NCBI RefSeq assembly: GCF_003350295.1
Contig: NZ_QLYY01000005.1
Coordinates: 186,001-250,000 of the forward strand
DNA: 64,000 bases
DNA from: Vibrio tetraodonis
GTDB lineage: Bacteria > Pseudomonadota > Gammaproteobacteria > Enterobacterales > Vibrionaceae
Direction: 5' to 3'
Under the pieces are notes generated by a model. The model had not been told where the DNA came from. It was given only the letters and a program-made list of their open reading frames with translations, and did not search any database. A program made the translations under genes and the position numbers. This document shows, one piece after another, positions 30,059 to 39,441 of this stretch; position 1 is the stretch's first letter, and each line of letters opens with the position of its first letter.

Positions 30059-30913
30059 ATGCTCAAACCTATCATTGCTAAAGGCGTCACCACGCTTTCC
30101 CTATTTCTTGTTACAGCATCAACATCAGCAAGTGACAGAATAATTAGTGCCGGTAGTGCTGTCACCGAACTACTGATCGCACTTGATAAACAAGACCAAA
30201 TCGTAGCAGTAGATATCACTAGTGAAGTGCCATCAAAAAATCAACTGCCCAAGATTGGCTATCACAGAAGCCTTTCCGCAGAAGGTCTACTTGCTCTTAA
30301 TCCAACCCTTGTTATTGGCTCTGAAGAAATGGGTCCCAAAAATGTGTTAGACCAAATATCCAATGCAGGGGTGAGTGTTGATGTGATCAATTCATCACCC
30401 ACACCTGAAGGCCTATTAGAACGCATCGATGACATTGCCTCAATCACTCACAGTGAAAAGAAAGCACAAGCTCTAAAGGCCAACATACAACAAACCATTC
30501 AAGCGCTAGAGACAAACCGCTCAACATTGCAACGAAAGCAAAAAGTGTTGTTTCTTCTCGTACATGAGGGTCGACCTGCAAATGTTGCAGGCGCAAACAC
30601 GGTACCAGACGCAATCATTCAATTAGCTGGTGGTTTAAACCCAGCAGCGCAAAAAATTGATTCGTATAAGCCGCTCTCTACAGAATCAATGTTAGAGATG
30701 CAGCCTGACATCATATTAGTCAGTGGCCGAAGCCTTGATAAGATCGGCGGGATAGAGACCATTTTTGACAAAATGCCTCTCCTTGCTGCGACACCGGCCG
30801 GAAAAGCCAAAAACATTGTTCCAATTGATGGACACGCAATCGTTGGTGGTTTGGGTTTAAAAAGCCTCTCAGAGGCCGAGCGTTTAAACAAAATACTTAA
30901 TACAATGAAGTAG
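30059..30913 (+). CDS. hutB: periplasmic haem-binding protein HutB
   Basis: 284 residues, with a signal peptide (GVTTLSLFLVTASTSAS). Cluster A-type periplasmic binding fold: RIISAGSAVTELLIALD, LVIGSEEMGP. Known: takes haem from the outer-membrane receptor to HutCD. No lipobox is visible, so it is soluble. Operon position between exbD and hutC supports the call. Confidence 0.9.
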   Translation: MLKPIIAKGVTTLSLFLVTASTSASDRIISAGSAVTELLIALDKQDQIVAVDITSEVPSKNQLPKIGYHRSLSAEGLLALNPTLVIGSEEMGPKNVLDQISNAGVSVDVINSSPTPEGLLERIDDIASITHSEKKAQALKANIQQTIQALETNRSTLQRKQKVLFLLVHEGRPANVAGANTVPDAIIQLAGGLNPAAQKIDSYKPLSTESMLEMQPDIILVSGRSLDKIGGIETIFDKMPLLAATPAGKAKNIVPIDGHAIVGGLGLKSLSEAERLNKILNTMK

Positions 30914-30924
30914 AGCTCTTTACT

Positions 30925-31959
30925 ATGCTACGTCATACCTCCCTTTCTTCAATACTCATTGTTTTAAGCTCATTTATTTTACTTACCGCTGTCGGATCTA
31001 TTAGTGTCGGTCCCATGAATATCAGCTTCATGGATAGTCTAATGAGTGTCGTAACACATTCAAACCAGCTTCCTGATCATATTCATATGGTCATCCATGA
31101 AATTCGTCTACCACGAACCCTGCTGTGTATACTTGTCGGCGCGATATTGGCAATTTGTGGCACAGTAACCCAAGGATTGTTTCGCAACCCTCTCGCTGAA
31201 CCAGGCATTATAGGGGTTTCTGCAGGCGCATCTCTCGGCGGAGCCGTCGCGATCGTCCTATTTTCTGAATACAACACTGATTACCCAAATGTTATTAATA
31301 TCATTGCTGTCCCCTTATTTGCATTTTTGGGTGCCATAGTGGCCACTGGTTTTGTATATCGATTAGGTACTAACAAATTAGGTACGTCTGTGACCATCAT
31401 GCTATTAGCGGGTGTAGCAATAACTGCTCTATCTTTTGCGGGCCTTGGGTACATCAATTTTATTGCCAACGACCAGATGCTGCGAGACATTTCATTGTGG
31501 CAGATGGGATCGCTAGCCGGCGCGAGTTGGACCAGTATTTTACTTTGCGCCACTACTCTTTTCGTATTGCTAGTCTGCTTCACACGCAATGCAATGCCTT
31601 TAAACGCTTTACTCTTGGGTGAAGCGGAAGCTGCTCATCTCGGGATCCCAGTACAAAAGCTCAAGCGTTTGTTGATGTTATTAACTGCGATCGGGGTTGG
31701 CGTCGCCGTTAGTGTGTCTGGCATGATAGGTTTCATCGGTTTAATCATTCCTCATTTAGGCCGCATGTTGTGTGGCCCCGATCATCGCTCCCTGGTACCA
31801 ATATCAGCCTGCCTAGGCGCATTGCTTCTTACGGTAACCGATATGATTTCACGCACAGTGCTTGCGCCGGCCGAACTTCCGGTAGGAATCGTCACCGCAA
31901 TGATTGGCGCTCCATTTTTTATTTACCTCCTATTTAAGCAAAGAGGAAAGATTTTTTAA
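30925..31959 (+). CDS. hutC: haem ABC transporter permease HutC
   Basis: 344 residues of the FecCD/BtuC permease family, about ten helices. Diagnostic blocks: EIRLPRTLLCILVGAILAICG, QGLFRNPLAEPGIIGVSAGA, and the coupling region MIGFIGLIIPHLGRML. Known: dimeric inner-membrane channel for haem. Its stop overlaps the hutD start by one base. Confidence 0.95.
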   Translation: MLRHTSLSSILIVLSSFILLTAVGSISVGPMNISFMDSLMSVVTHSNQLPDHIHMVIHEIRLPRTLLCILVGAILAICGTVTQGLFRNPLAEPGIIGVSAGASLGGAVAIVLFSEYNTDYPNVINIIAVPLFAFLGAIVATGFVYRLGTNKLGTSVTIMLLAGVAITALSFAGLGYINFIANDQMLRDISLWQMGSLAGASWTSILLCATTLFVLLVCFTRNAMPLNALLLGEAEAAHLGIPVQKLKRLLMLLTAIGVGVAVSVSGMIGFIGLIIPHLGRMLCGPDHRSLVPISACLGALLLTVTDMISRTVLAPAELPVGIVTAMIGAPFFIYLLFKQRGKIF

Positions 31960-32741
31960 TGAATAGTCATGCACTTTGCGCAAACAATATCTCTGTACGC
32001 GTAGGCTCACGTCTCATCCTCAACAATGTGAGTCTCGAAATCCGTGCTGGCGAAGTTACCGCCCTCTTAGGACCAAATGGTGCAGGTAAAAGCACGCTAC
32101 TAAAAGTACTTTGTGGTGAGAGACAATCCAACGCCGATATAGCCTATTTTGGTAAAGAAAAAAATCTCTGGGATGCTAAGGAATTAGCCAAACATTTAGG
32201 CATGTTACCGCAGCAAAATACGCTCACTTTTCCTTTCTCTGTGCAAGAGGTCGTCGAGCTAGGCGCAATTCCCTTAACATTAGCCAGTAGTGAAGTGCGA
32301 GATCTTGCCCATCACTATATGAGGGTGACTGACGTCTTCCATCTTGCCGAACGGCTCTACCCATCTTTGTCAGGAGGAGAGAAACAGCGAGTGCACTTAG
32401 CTCGTGTTCTCGTGCAATTAGCACAGTCGGGGGAGCGTAAAATATTAATGCTTGATGAACCGACTTCAGCTCTGGATCTCACACATCAGCACAGTACTTT
32501 ATCCAAAATGAAACAGCTAGCAGATGAACAAAATACGGCGGTAGTGGTGGTGTTACACGACCTAAATCTTGCCGCACAATATTCTGATCGTCTTGTCATA
32601 CTCAACGAAGGCATCATAGCCTGCGATGCATCCCCCGAAGACGCTTTGTCCGCAGAGATGATTATGTCGGTGTATGGTTATCGCTGCATGATAGGAAAAC
32701 ACCCTATGCTAGAATTCCCTATGGTTTATCCAGCTCCTTAA
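31959..32741 (+). CDS. hutD: haem ABC transporter ATPase HutD
   Basis: 260 residues. Walker A GPNGAGKST, signature LSGGEKQRVHLARVL, Walker B ILMLDEPTSALD, switch His in LHDLN. HmuV-type ATPase that powers HutC. Last gene of the tonB-exbBD-hutBCD operon. Confidence 0.95.
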   Translation: MNSHALCANNISVRVGSRLILNNVSLEIRAGEVTALLGPNGAGKSTLLKVLCGERQSNADIAYFGKEKNLWDAKELAKHLGMLPQQNTLTFPFSVQEVVELGAIPLTLASSEVRDLAHHYMRVTDVFHLAERLYPSLSGGEKQRVHLARVLVQLAQSGERKILMLDEPTSALDLTHQHSTLSKMKQLADEQNTAVVVVLHDLNLAAQYSDRLVILNEGIIACDASPEDALSAEMIMSVYGYRCMIGKHPMLEFPMVYPAP

Positions 32742-33156
32742 CATTGCGTTAGCCTAAGGGAGAACAAATATTGCCGCCTTAGCCAAACCATTTCTCTCCG
32801 CATTAACAATACAATGAAAAAAGAAAAGAGCTTAAGGTATGATAAATAAAGCTAATAGCTTGGTTCAACCTATCTTGGCACGAGTTTTGTTTGGTAGTCT
32901 AGACCATGGATTGTCTACGTGCTGAGCGGGCATCGGAGCAATGAATAACTTTCGTTCTCACACAAGACGATTATCTAGGGTATGTACTCTAGTGACAATC
33001 ATCTAATAAAATAATGTTTTATTGCTAAATAGCTGATAAATAAAAACAATGTAGCAGTCAGAAAACATGTGTACGCCCGAAAGTCGTTGCGCACAATTGT
33101 GAAGTGATTCAAAATTAAAAAGTTGACGTATATTAATATCAGATTTCTGAGGTTTT
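32742..33156. other. intergenic region without a recognised gene
   Basis: 415 bases, AT-rich, no frame of note. It holds the 3' end of the hut operon transcript and the promoter of the MaoC-like gene. A TGGCAC-N5-TTGTT string at 32876-32891 resembles a sigma-54 promoter, but the -12 GC is missing. Confidence 0.5.
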
Positions 33157-33852
33157 ATGAAAGTCGCAGACCTATTCAAACATCGTGGTGAAAAGTCGCA
33201 ATCCGAGTTTATGCAGTGGATGTCTCCTGCCGTGCGTGAATATTGGGATGAGTTTATACAAAAGACAAATAACCACCGCTATTTATTTGCACGTTTTTGG
33301 GACATGCAAAGACCAGCGGTCAATGATGAGGTCCAGGCACCCAACGCATCAAATGATGTTGAGAATAAGCCGGTTGAATTAAAACCTGAAGCACAGGTAC
33401 TTTACGATCAGCTTAAAGAAAAGCTTGGCCAAGTGATTCATACAGGCGAGTGGCTTGAAATCTCGCAGCAACGTATTAATCAATTTGGTGAAGTCACTGA
33501 AGATATGCAGTGGATACATACCAATCCAGAGCGTGCCGAACTTGAGTCACCTTTCAAGACAACAATTGCACATGGTTTTTTAACTCTGGCTATGCTTCCA
33601 AAGCTCACAGACAGTGTCAACCCAGATCATTCCCTTTTCCCAACAGCCAAAATGGTGGTCAACATTGGTCTGAACCAAGTACGTTTTCCATATCCAGTCA
33701 AAGCTAATAGCCGCGTTCGCGCTGTCAGCAAGCTATCTAAAGTGACACCTATCAAAAAAGGATTGGAGATAGAACGTGAAATCAAAGTTGAGATCGAAGG
33801 GGTTAGACGCCCTGGAGCAGTTGTTGTCTCAGTAATACAACTTCATTTTTAA
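33157..33852 (+). CDS. MaoC-like hydratase with phasin-like N-terminus
   Basis: 231 residues. The N-terminal ~85 residues (FKHRGEKSQSEFMQWMSPAVREYWDEF) look helical and phasin-like; the C-terminal hotdog domain carries the (R)-hydratase motif, with catalytic Asp and His in EDMQWIHTNPERA, and IAHGFLTLAML. Known: hydrates trans-2-enoyl-CoA to (R)-3-hydroxyacyl-CoA, supplying polyhydroxyalkanoate synthesis or lipid pathways. No phaC is adjacent. A hairpin follows. Confidence 0.8.
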   Translation: MKVADLFKHRGEKSQSEFMQWMSPAVREYWDEFIQKTNNHRYLFARFWDMQRPAVNDEVQAPNASNDVENKPVELKPEAQVLYDQLKEKLGQVIHTGEWLEISQQRINQFGEVTEDMQWIHTNPERAELESPFKTTIAHGFLTLAMLPKLTDSVNPDHSLFPTAKMVVNIGLNQVRFPYPVKANSRVRAVSKLSKVTPIKKGLEIEREIKVEIEGVRRPGAVVVSVIQLHF

Positions 33853-33853
33853 A

Positions 33854-33872
33854 GAGGGGCCAGCATCCCCTC
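33854..33872. terminator. short hairpin between converging genes
   Basis: 6-bp G/C stem GAGGGG / CCCCTC, 7-base loop, between the MaoC-like gene and the PstS-like gene. No good T-run, so terminator function is moderate. Confidence 0.45.
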
Positions 33873-33885
33873 TCCCGTAACTTAT

Positions 33886-34713
33886 CTATTTGCTAATGGG
33901 TGTATATCCGTATTCGCGGATTAAGCCCTTCGCTTGCTTTCCTTGCAAATATTCAACAAACGATTTCGCTTGTTCACCTAATTCAGAGCGTTTATACAGC
34001 ACCAAAAAAGGTCGAGATAGACCATATTTATTTGTCGCTATAGTTTGAGTACTCGCTTCTACTCCATCGAATTTAATCGCTTTTACCGAGCTATCTACAG
34101 AACCAGTTGATATAAAGCCTATCGCTTGCTTGTTATGGCTGACCAAGGTTTTCACCATACTATTACTGTTCACGACCAAATTATTTTGACTGATTGAGGA
34201 AACTTGTCGACCATTGACTATCTTAGTTAGCCCAAGAAGATTCTCAAAGCTGTACCTAGAACCAGATGAAGCCTCCCGAGTCACAACTGCAATTTTTTGA
34301 TCAAGACCACCCACTGAGTTCCAATTGACTATCTTGCCCTTATAAATGTCAAAAAGCTGCTCTCGGCTGATATTGCTGATCGGATTGGATTTATTCACAA
34401 CAACAGCAAGACCGTCATAAGCCAAAGGAGTGACAGTGAGAGATTCATCTTGCTCGCTCTCTGTCAAATAACGAGAGCTCATACCTATGTCGGCGACTCC
34501 TTTTTTCAATAAGGTAATACCTGCTGTTGAACCAATCCCCTGTACTGCGATATAGGTTTCAGGGTGGCTTTGATGAAAGTCTTCAGCCAACACATCCATC
34601 ACGCGCGCTACTGAGGTCGAGCCTGACACATTGACCTCACTGGCTACCACTAGGTTAAAACTAAAACATGCGCTTAATAAAACAGTGAAAACAGTGAAAA
34701 CAGTGCGAATCAT
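33886..34713 (-). CDS. phosphate ABC transporter substrate-binding protein, PstS-like
   Basis: 275 residues with signal peptide (TVFTVLLSACFSFNLVVA). The phosphate-binding motifs are visible: VSGSTSVARVMDVLAEDF, GIGSTAGITLLKKG, and REASSGSRYSFENLLG. Known: binds phosphate in the periplasm for PstCAB. No pst permease genes are adjacent, so it is an orphan binding protein, as is common in vibrios, where a second Pst-like set can exist. Confidence 0.8.
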   Translation of the reverse strand: MIRTVFTVFTVLLSACFSFNLVVASEVNVSGSTSVARVMDVLAEDFHQSHPETYIAVQGIGSTAGITLLKKGVADIGMSSRYLTESEQDESLTVTPLAYDGLAVVVNKSNPISNISREQLFDIYKGKIVNWNSVGGLDQKIAVVTREASSGSRYSFENLLGLTKIVNGRQVSSISQNNLVVNSNSMVKTLVSHNKQAIGFISTGSVDSSVKAIKFDGVEASTQTIATNKYGLSRPFLVLYKRSELGEQAKSFVEYLQGKQAKGLIREYGYTPISK

Positions 34714-34867
34714 AACAATCTCCGATTCAAATAAAGGATATACACTGCTGGCATAATATGTAGGTAAGGTTACATTTTTGTGAAAAGTATTGATTTAACG
34801 GTGATTATGAGAGAAATGGGTAAAGATCCAAAATCAGTGTTTTGGTAAACAGAGTGATTAGGGAAGC

Positions 34868-34898
34868 GGATAAGTAAGTAATGAGCCCTTACTTATCC
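34868..34898 (-). terminator. hairpin downstream of rnb
   Basis: Perfect 11-bp stem GGATAAGTAAG / CTTACTTATCC with a 9-base loop just beyond the rnb stop. No T-run follows, so it could protect the 3' end rather than terminate. Confidence 0.5.
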
Positions 34899-34909
34899 AT
34901 CTCGCTTTA

Positions 34910-36892
34910 CTAGGTTTCTTTTGCCTCAGAAAATACTTCAACAGGCTTAGCTACAATACTACGAGTTTCTTGATTTACCTCATTTAGCACAACCTTAATG
35001 ATATCACCTGCTCGGTAAACAATCTCATCGTCGATAGACACTAATCCAAGCTCTGAATTACATTTTAAACGCTCTTTATTGGCCAATATTAGAACACCAG
35101 GTATAAATGCAACCGCACCATTTTCGAGTAAACGAACGCGTAACCCTGCTCGAGAAACATCAAAAATTTCACCATGAAATTGGGTACCTTTTGCTGGTTC
35201 TTCCGCTAAAGTGCGCACATATAGCCAATCAGCGACATTACGTTCCGCCGTTTTATGGTGTTTACGGTGCAGGGCTAATTCATCGCCAAGATCACCATCA
35301 GCAGTTTGAACCGATGCTTTGCTCATAATATGAGCTTTCAACATTCTATGGTTGACCATGTCACCATATTTACGAATCGGTGAGGTCCAAGTAGCATACA
35401 ATTCAAGCCCCATTGCATAATGAGGTAGAGCTTGATTACCAATTTCGCTATACGCTTGATACTTGCGAATACGGTGTTCGAGATAACTGGTATCTTGCTT
35501 AGCTAACCAACGGCGAAGCTCAGAGAACCCAGCCAATGTAGCAATGCCCTCTATGGTAAAGGTCTGCTCGCTGTTTTCGCTGTTGATAAGATCGATAACA
35601 TCACTCAGCTTATCCTGTTTAAAACCAGAATGGGTATTGAACACGCCTGAATCGAAACTAGACTGAAGAACTTTACCTGCGCAAATATTTGCAGTAATCA
35701 TACATTCTTCAACTATTTTGTTTGCGCTACGACGAATGTCTGCATGAATAGCAAGAACATCATTATCTTCGCTAAGTTCAAAACGGTAGTCTGGGCGATC
35801 TGGGAAAACAACGGCATTTTTCTCGCGCCACTGAATTCGAGCCTGCGAACACTCATAAAGGGCGTTTATCACTGAAGCTGTGCTGCTATCAGGTTGCCAT
35901 GACTGTGACTCGCTGTTTTCCAGCCAATCTGAAACATTATCGTAAACTAGACGTGCGTGGGATTTCACAGTGGCTGCAAAAAACTTAACGTCATCGCCTA
36001 GTTCACCGTCAGCTCCAATGTGAACAGAACAGCAAAGCGCGGGTCTTAACTCATTTTCTACCAAAGAGCACAGGTCATCAGCTAACTCTCTTGGCAGCAT
36101 AGGAATATTGCGCCCTGGTAAATAAATAGTAAATCCACGTTGACGTGCAGTTCTATCCATTTCAGAGTTTGGGGTAATATAGGCCGTAGGATCAGCAATC
36201 GCGATCATTAACTCATAGCTTCCATCATCTCGCTTCTGAGCATACAGAGCATCGTCCATATCCTGAGTCGAAGCACCATCAATAGTGACAAAAGGCAAGT
36301 GCGTCATGTCTAGACGCTCTAGATCAGCGTCATCCTTAATCTGCCAGTTTTCTATGCCTGGAGGCTCGGTATTGGGTAATTCATTTTGTGCTAATGTCAC
36401 CCACCAAGGCGCTATTTTGTCATCGGCATCCGTAATCTTTTCTGATATTTCGACCAAAAAGCCATTATCGTCAGCCAATGGGTGTTGGATTAGATGGGCA
36501 ACAATCCAGTCCCCTTCCTTCAAATCGTCCCGCTTTAAGCCCTTTGTGACCTTAGCTTTAAGCGATAATTTTTTAAGTTGTGGATGATCAGGGTTAACGT
36601 TTAACTTACCTTTAAACCACTTAACTCGACCGATAAAACGGTTAATGCCCTGTTCCAATAGGGCTTCTGGCTCTGCAACTTCGCGCTCTTTTTCGGTACG
36701 AATAATGGCTCTTACCTTATCTCCATGCATACATTTTTTCATGTACGGTGGCGGAATAAAGACACTCGTTTTGTTATCGACCTCCAAAAAGCCATAGCCT
36801 TTCTCAGTCGCTTTAATCGTACCTTCTTTCTTAGGAAGGTTTTCTTGTATCTGCTGCTTCAGTTGAGCCAGTAGGGGATTATCTTGGAACAT
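34910..36892 (-). CDS. rnb: exoribonuclease II
   Basis: 660 residues (E. coli RNase II is 644). N-terminal cold-shock-type RNA-binding domains ([16 protein letters not shown]), the RNB catalytic domain with aspartates in [18 protein letters not shown], and a C-terminal S1 domain from about 560. Known: 3'-to-5' hydrolysis of single-stranded RNA. The start at 36892 fits the family N-terminus. Divergent from deaD, an RNA-metabolism neighbour. Confidence 0.95.
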   Translation of the reverse strand: MFQDNPLLAQLKQQIQENLPKKEGTIKATEKGYGFLEVDNKTSVFIPPPYMKKCMHGDKVRAIIRTEKEREVAEPEALLEQGINRFIGRVKWFKGKLNVNPDHPQLKKLSLKAKVTKGLKRDDLKEGDWIVAHLIQHPLADDNGFLVEISEKITDADDKIAPWWVTLAQNELPNTEPPGIENWQIKDDADLERLDMTHLPFVTIDGASTQDMDDALYAQKRDDGSYELMIAIADPTAYITPNSEMDRTARQRGFTIYLPGRNIPMLPRELADDLCSLVENELRPALCCSVHIGADGELGDDVKFFAATVKSHARLVYDNVSDWLENSESQSWQPDSSTASVINALYECSQARIQWREKNAVVFPDRPDYRFELSEDNDVLAIHADIRRSANKIVEECMITANICAGKVLQSSFDSGVFNTHSGFKQDKLSDVIDLINSENSEQTFTIEGIATLAGFSELRRWLAKQDTSYLEHRIRKYQAYSEIGNQALPHYAMGLELYATWTSPIRKYGDMVNHRMLKAHIMSKASVQTADGDLGDELALHRKHHKTAERNVADWLYVRTLAEEPAKGTQFHGEIFDVSRAGLRVRLLENGAVAFIPGVLILANKERLKCNSELGLVSIDDEIVYRAGDIIKVVLNEVNQETRSIVAKPVEVFSEAKET

Positions 36893-37389
36893 GCAAACTT
36901 CTTAACTAATTCGTTTTATTTTCTGGATGTATCACATTAACCAGTACATTTACAGCTGATTAAACCAATTGCGGGGTTCAACCCGTCACAACCACATCCA
37001 GTCGAGCCAATTTGTGTATCACATTTTACTAGGTAATGCCCCTAATGTATATCGCAGAAATTGACCACCTAATTCATATGAACTTTACTAATTTATTATG
37101 TATATCAATGACAAACACCGAGTAGGCCTGTATCTATCTAATGAACAAAGCGCTGGAATCTTCTGTTCTTAATCAATCAAAACTAGGAAAAAATTGTGAT
37201 GTATTTCAATTTTTTCTGGATTTTTTTATGGTTTTAAGGAATAATTCGCCCCCCTTAGATATGTCCCTAGCGGCTTGATGCGATTTACGACTTATCCGCA
37301 TCTGAACGGATTCAGCACTCACTGGATTGGTAATGGAATTGGTAGAGCTCGTGGGACCTTTTGTTGACATTTACTTTAGTAGGATCCCA
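36893..37389. promoter_or_regulatory. rnb-deaD divergent region with long deaD leader
   Basis: About 500 bases without a gene. AT-rich promoter-like DNA (TTTTAAGGAATAAT near 37230) precedes a likely untranslated leader of well over 100 bases before deaD. Long leaders are usual for cold-induced deaD/csdA-type genes; cold control is inferred, not visible as a defined motif. Confidence 0.5.
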
Positions 37390-39285
37390 ATGACAGATTC
37401 TGTAATTCAGTTTAGCGATTTAGCGCTAAATGACGCTATCCTTTCTTCTCTAGACGGAATGGGCTTTGTATCACCAACCCCTATTCAAGCTGCTGCTATC
37501 CCTCACCTGATGGAAGGCACCGATGCACTAGGTAAAGCTCAGACTGGTACTGGCAAAACCGCAGCATTTTCACTTCCACTATTGAACAAGCTAGATCTGG
37601 CTCAACGTAAACCTCAGGCTATTGTTCTTGCACCGACTCGCGAACTAGCGATCCAAGTTGCTGCAGAAATGAAAAACCTAGGCCAAAACATATCCGGTCT
37701 AAAAGTTCTTGAGATCTACGGTGGCGCATCCATCGTTGATCAAATGCGAGCGCTCAAAAACGGTGCGCACATTGTTGTTGGTACACCAGGTCGTGTTCAA
37801 GACTTGATCAACCGCGAACGTTTGCATCTAGACGAAGTACATACGTTTGTTCTCGACGAAGCAGACGAAATGCTAAACATGGGCTTCGTCGACGACGTTA
37901 CAGAAATCATGGAGCATGCTCCTGAGTCTGCTCAGCGTGTTTTGTTCTCTGCAACTATGCCTCCAATGCTAAAAAACATTGTTGAGCGCTTTTTGCGTGA
38001 GCCAGTGACAATTGATGTCGCAGGTAAGAATCACACTGTAGATAAAGTTGAGCAGCAATTCTGGGTTGTAAAAGGTGTTGAGAAAGATGAAGCAATGTCT
38101 CGCCTGTTGGAAACCGAAGAAACTGACGCGTCTATTGTATTCGTTCGCACCCGTCAAGATACAGAGCGCCTAGCAGACTGGCTCTGTGCTCGCGGCTTTA
38201 AAGCTTCAGCGCTGCATGGTGATATTCCACAGTCTCTACGTGAGCGTACTGTTGATCATATCAAACAAGGTGTGATCGATATTCTTGTTGCAACGGATGT
38301 TGTTGCTCGTGGCCTAGACGTTCCAAGAATCACTCACGTATTTAACTATGATATTCCTTTTGATGTAGAGTCTTACATTCACAGGATTGGCCGTACAGGT
38401 CGTGCAGGACGTAAAGGTAAAGCGATCCTTTTAGTTCGCACCAATCAGATCCGTATGCTTCGTACTATCGAACGTGTGACTAAATCATCGATGGAAGAAA
38501 TCCAACTTCCACTGCGTGATAAAGTGGCAGAAGCTCGCTTAGTTAAGCTAGGTGCTGAACTAGAGCAAGATAAAGAACATAAATCTCTAGAAAAATTCAC
38601 TGAGCTAGTAGAAAAGCTTCAGGAGACTCTAGAGCTAGATGCAACCACACTGGCGTCAATCTTACTTAAGCGTCAGCAAGGTAAACGCCCATTGTTTTAC
38701 ATTGGCGAAGATCCGATGATCCAAGCAATCGAACGCGACAAACAACGCCGTAAAGAGCGTCGTGAAGGTGGTAGAGATGGCCGTGGTAGAGATCGTAGCT
38801 TCAACAATCAAGATTGGGATACATACCAACTTCAAGTTGGCCGTGAACAAGGCGTTCAGGTTAAAGACATCGTTGGTGCATTAGCCAATGAGCTTGGTCT
38901 GACTAAAGGCTCAATCGGCGCTATCAAACTTGCGCAAGGTGAAACTTACGTTCAGCTACCTAAAGCAATGCCTTCTGAAACTGCGGGTAAACTGCGTAAA
39001 CTACGTATCCGCCAAAAGCAGGTAGATGCTGTCGTGTGTGACTTTGACGATTTCCGTGAGCCTCGTGGACGTCGTGACTCAGGTCGCGGTCGTGATGGCG
39101 GACGTCGCGATGGTGGTTTCCGTGGCAATCGCGAAGGTGGTCGTCGTGAAGGTAACTTCCGTGGTAATCGCGAAGGTGGACGCCGTGATGGAGAGCGTCG
39201 ATTCGATCGTAACCGTGGTGGCGACAATCGCGGAAACTATCGCGGTGAGCGTGGTCATAATCGTGACCGCCGTGCAGAAGCATAA
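37390..39285 (+). CDS. deaD: DEAD-box RNA helicase DeaD (CsdA)
   Basis: 631 residues from the ATG at 37390, which has AGGA 5 bases upstream and begins MTDSVIQFSDLAL; an earlier in-frame ATG at 37327 is rejected as leader. Motifs: AQTGTGKT, PTRELA, DEAD in VLDEADEML, SAT, and RIGRTGRAGR. The C-terminal DbpA-like RNA-binding domain is followed by an Arg/Gly-rich tail of imperfect repeats (GGFRGNREGGRR). Known: unwinds RNA in ribosome assembly and mRNA decay, especially at low temperature. Confidence 0.95.
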   Translation: MTDSVIQFSDLALNDAILSSLDGMGFVSPTPIQAAAIPHLMEGTDALGKAQTGTGKTAAFSLPLLNKLDLAQRKPQAIVLAPTRELAIQVAAEMKNLGQNISGLKVLEIYGGASIVDQMRALKNGAHIVVGTPGRVQDLINRERLHLDEVHTFVLDEADEMLNMGFVDDVTEIMEHAPESAQRVLFSATMPPMLKNIVERFLREPVTIDVAGKNHTVDKVEQQFWVVKGVEKDEAMSRLLETEETDASIVFVRTRQDTERLADWLCARGFKASALHGDIPQSLRERTVDHIKQGVIDILVATDVVARGLDVPRITHVFNYDIPFDVESYIHRIGRTGRAGRKGKAILLVRTNQIRMLRTIERVTKSSMEEIQLPLRDKVAEARLVKLGAELEQDKEHKSLEKFTELVEKLQETLELDATTLASILLKRQQGKRPLFYIGEDPMIQAIERDKQRRKERREGGRDGRGRDRSFNNQDWDTYQLQVGREQGVQVKDIVGALANELGLTKGSIGAIKLAQGETYVQLPKAMPSETAGKLRKLRIRQKQVDAVVCDFDDFREPRGRRDSGRGRDGGRRDGGFRGNREGGRREGNFRGNREGGRRDGERRFDRNRGGDNRGNYRGERGHNRDRRAEA

Positions 39286-39325
39286 GATATTCAATATATC
39301 ACAGCCTATAATTGCTTAAATCTAA

Positions 39326-39351
39326 GGTGAACCAATTGGTTCACCTTTTTG
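39326..39351 (+). terminator. deaD terminator
   Basis: Perfect 20-bp palindrome GGTGAACCAATTGGTTCACC followed by TTTTTGCTTTT. Confidence 0.85.
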
Positions 39352-39375
39352 CTTTTATTAAGCCCAAATCAAATA

Positions 39376-39400
39376 AACAGAGCAGCTAAGCTGCTCTGTT
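39376..39400 (-). terminator. terminator of the aerolysin-family gene
   Basis: 11-bp stem AACAGAGCAGC / GCTGCTCTGTT with a 3-base loop; on the minus strand followed by TTATTTGATTT, about 40 bases past the toxin stop. Confidence 0.75.
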
Positions 39401-39441
39401 AGGACTGACATCTGCCAGCGAAGCTGGAATTCAGGTTTCGA

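Noticed and set aside
32876..32891. Possible second sigma-54 promoter upstream of the MaoC-like gene
   Set aside because: The TGGCAC half is good but the -12 GC is replaced by GT, and no Qrr-like or other RNA signature follows.
37327..37389. Earlier start for DeaD
   Set aside because: The extra 21 residues do not match the family; the ATG at 37390 has a proper ribosome site and the usual start sequence.
38952..39294. Open frames antisense and alternate to the deaD Arg/Gly-rich tail
   Set aside because: Repetitive coding DNA keeps all frames open; the products are low-complexity and have no family.
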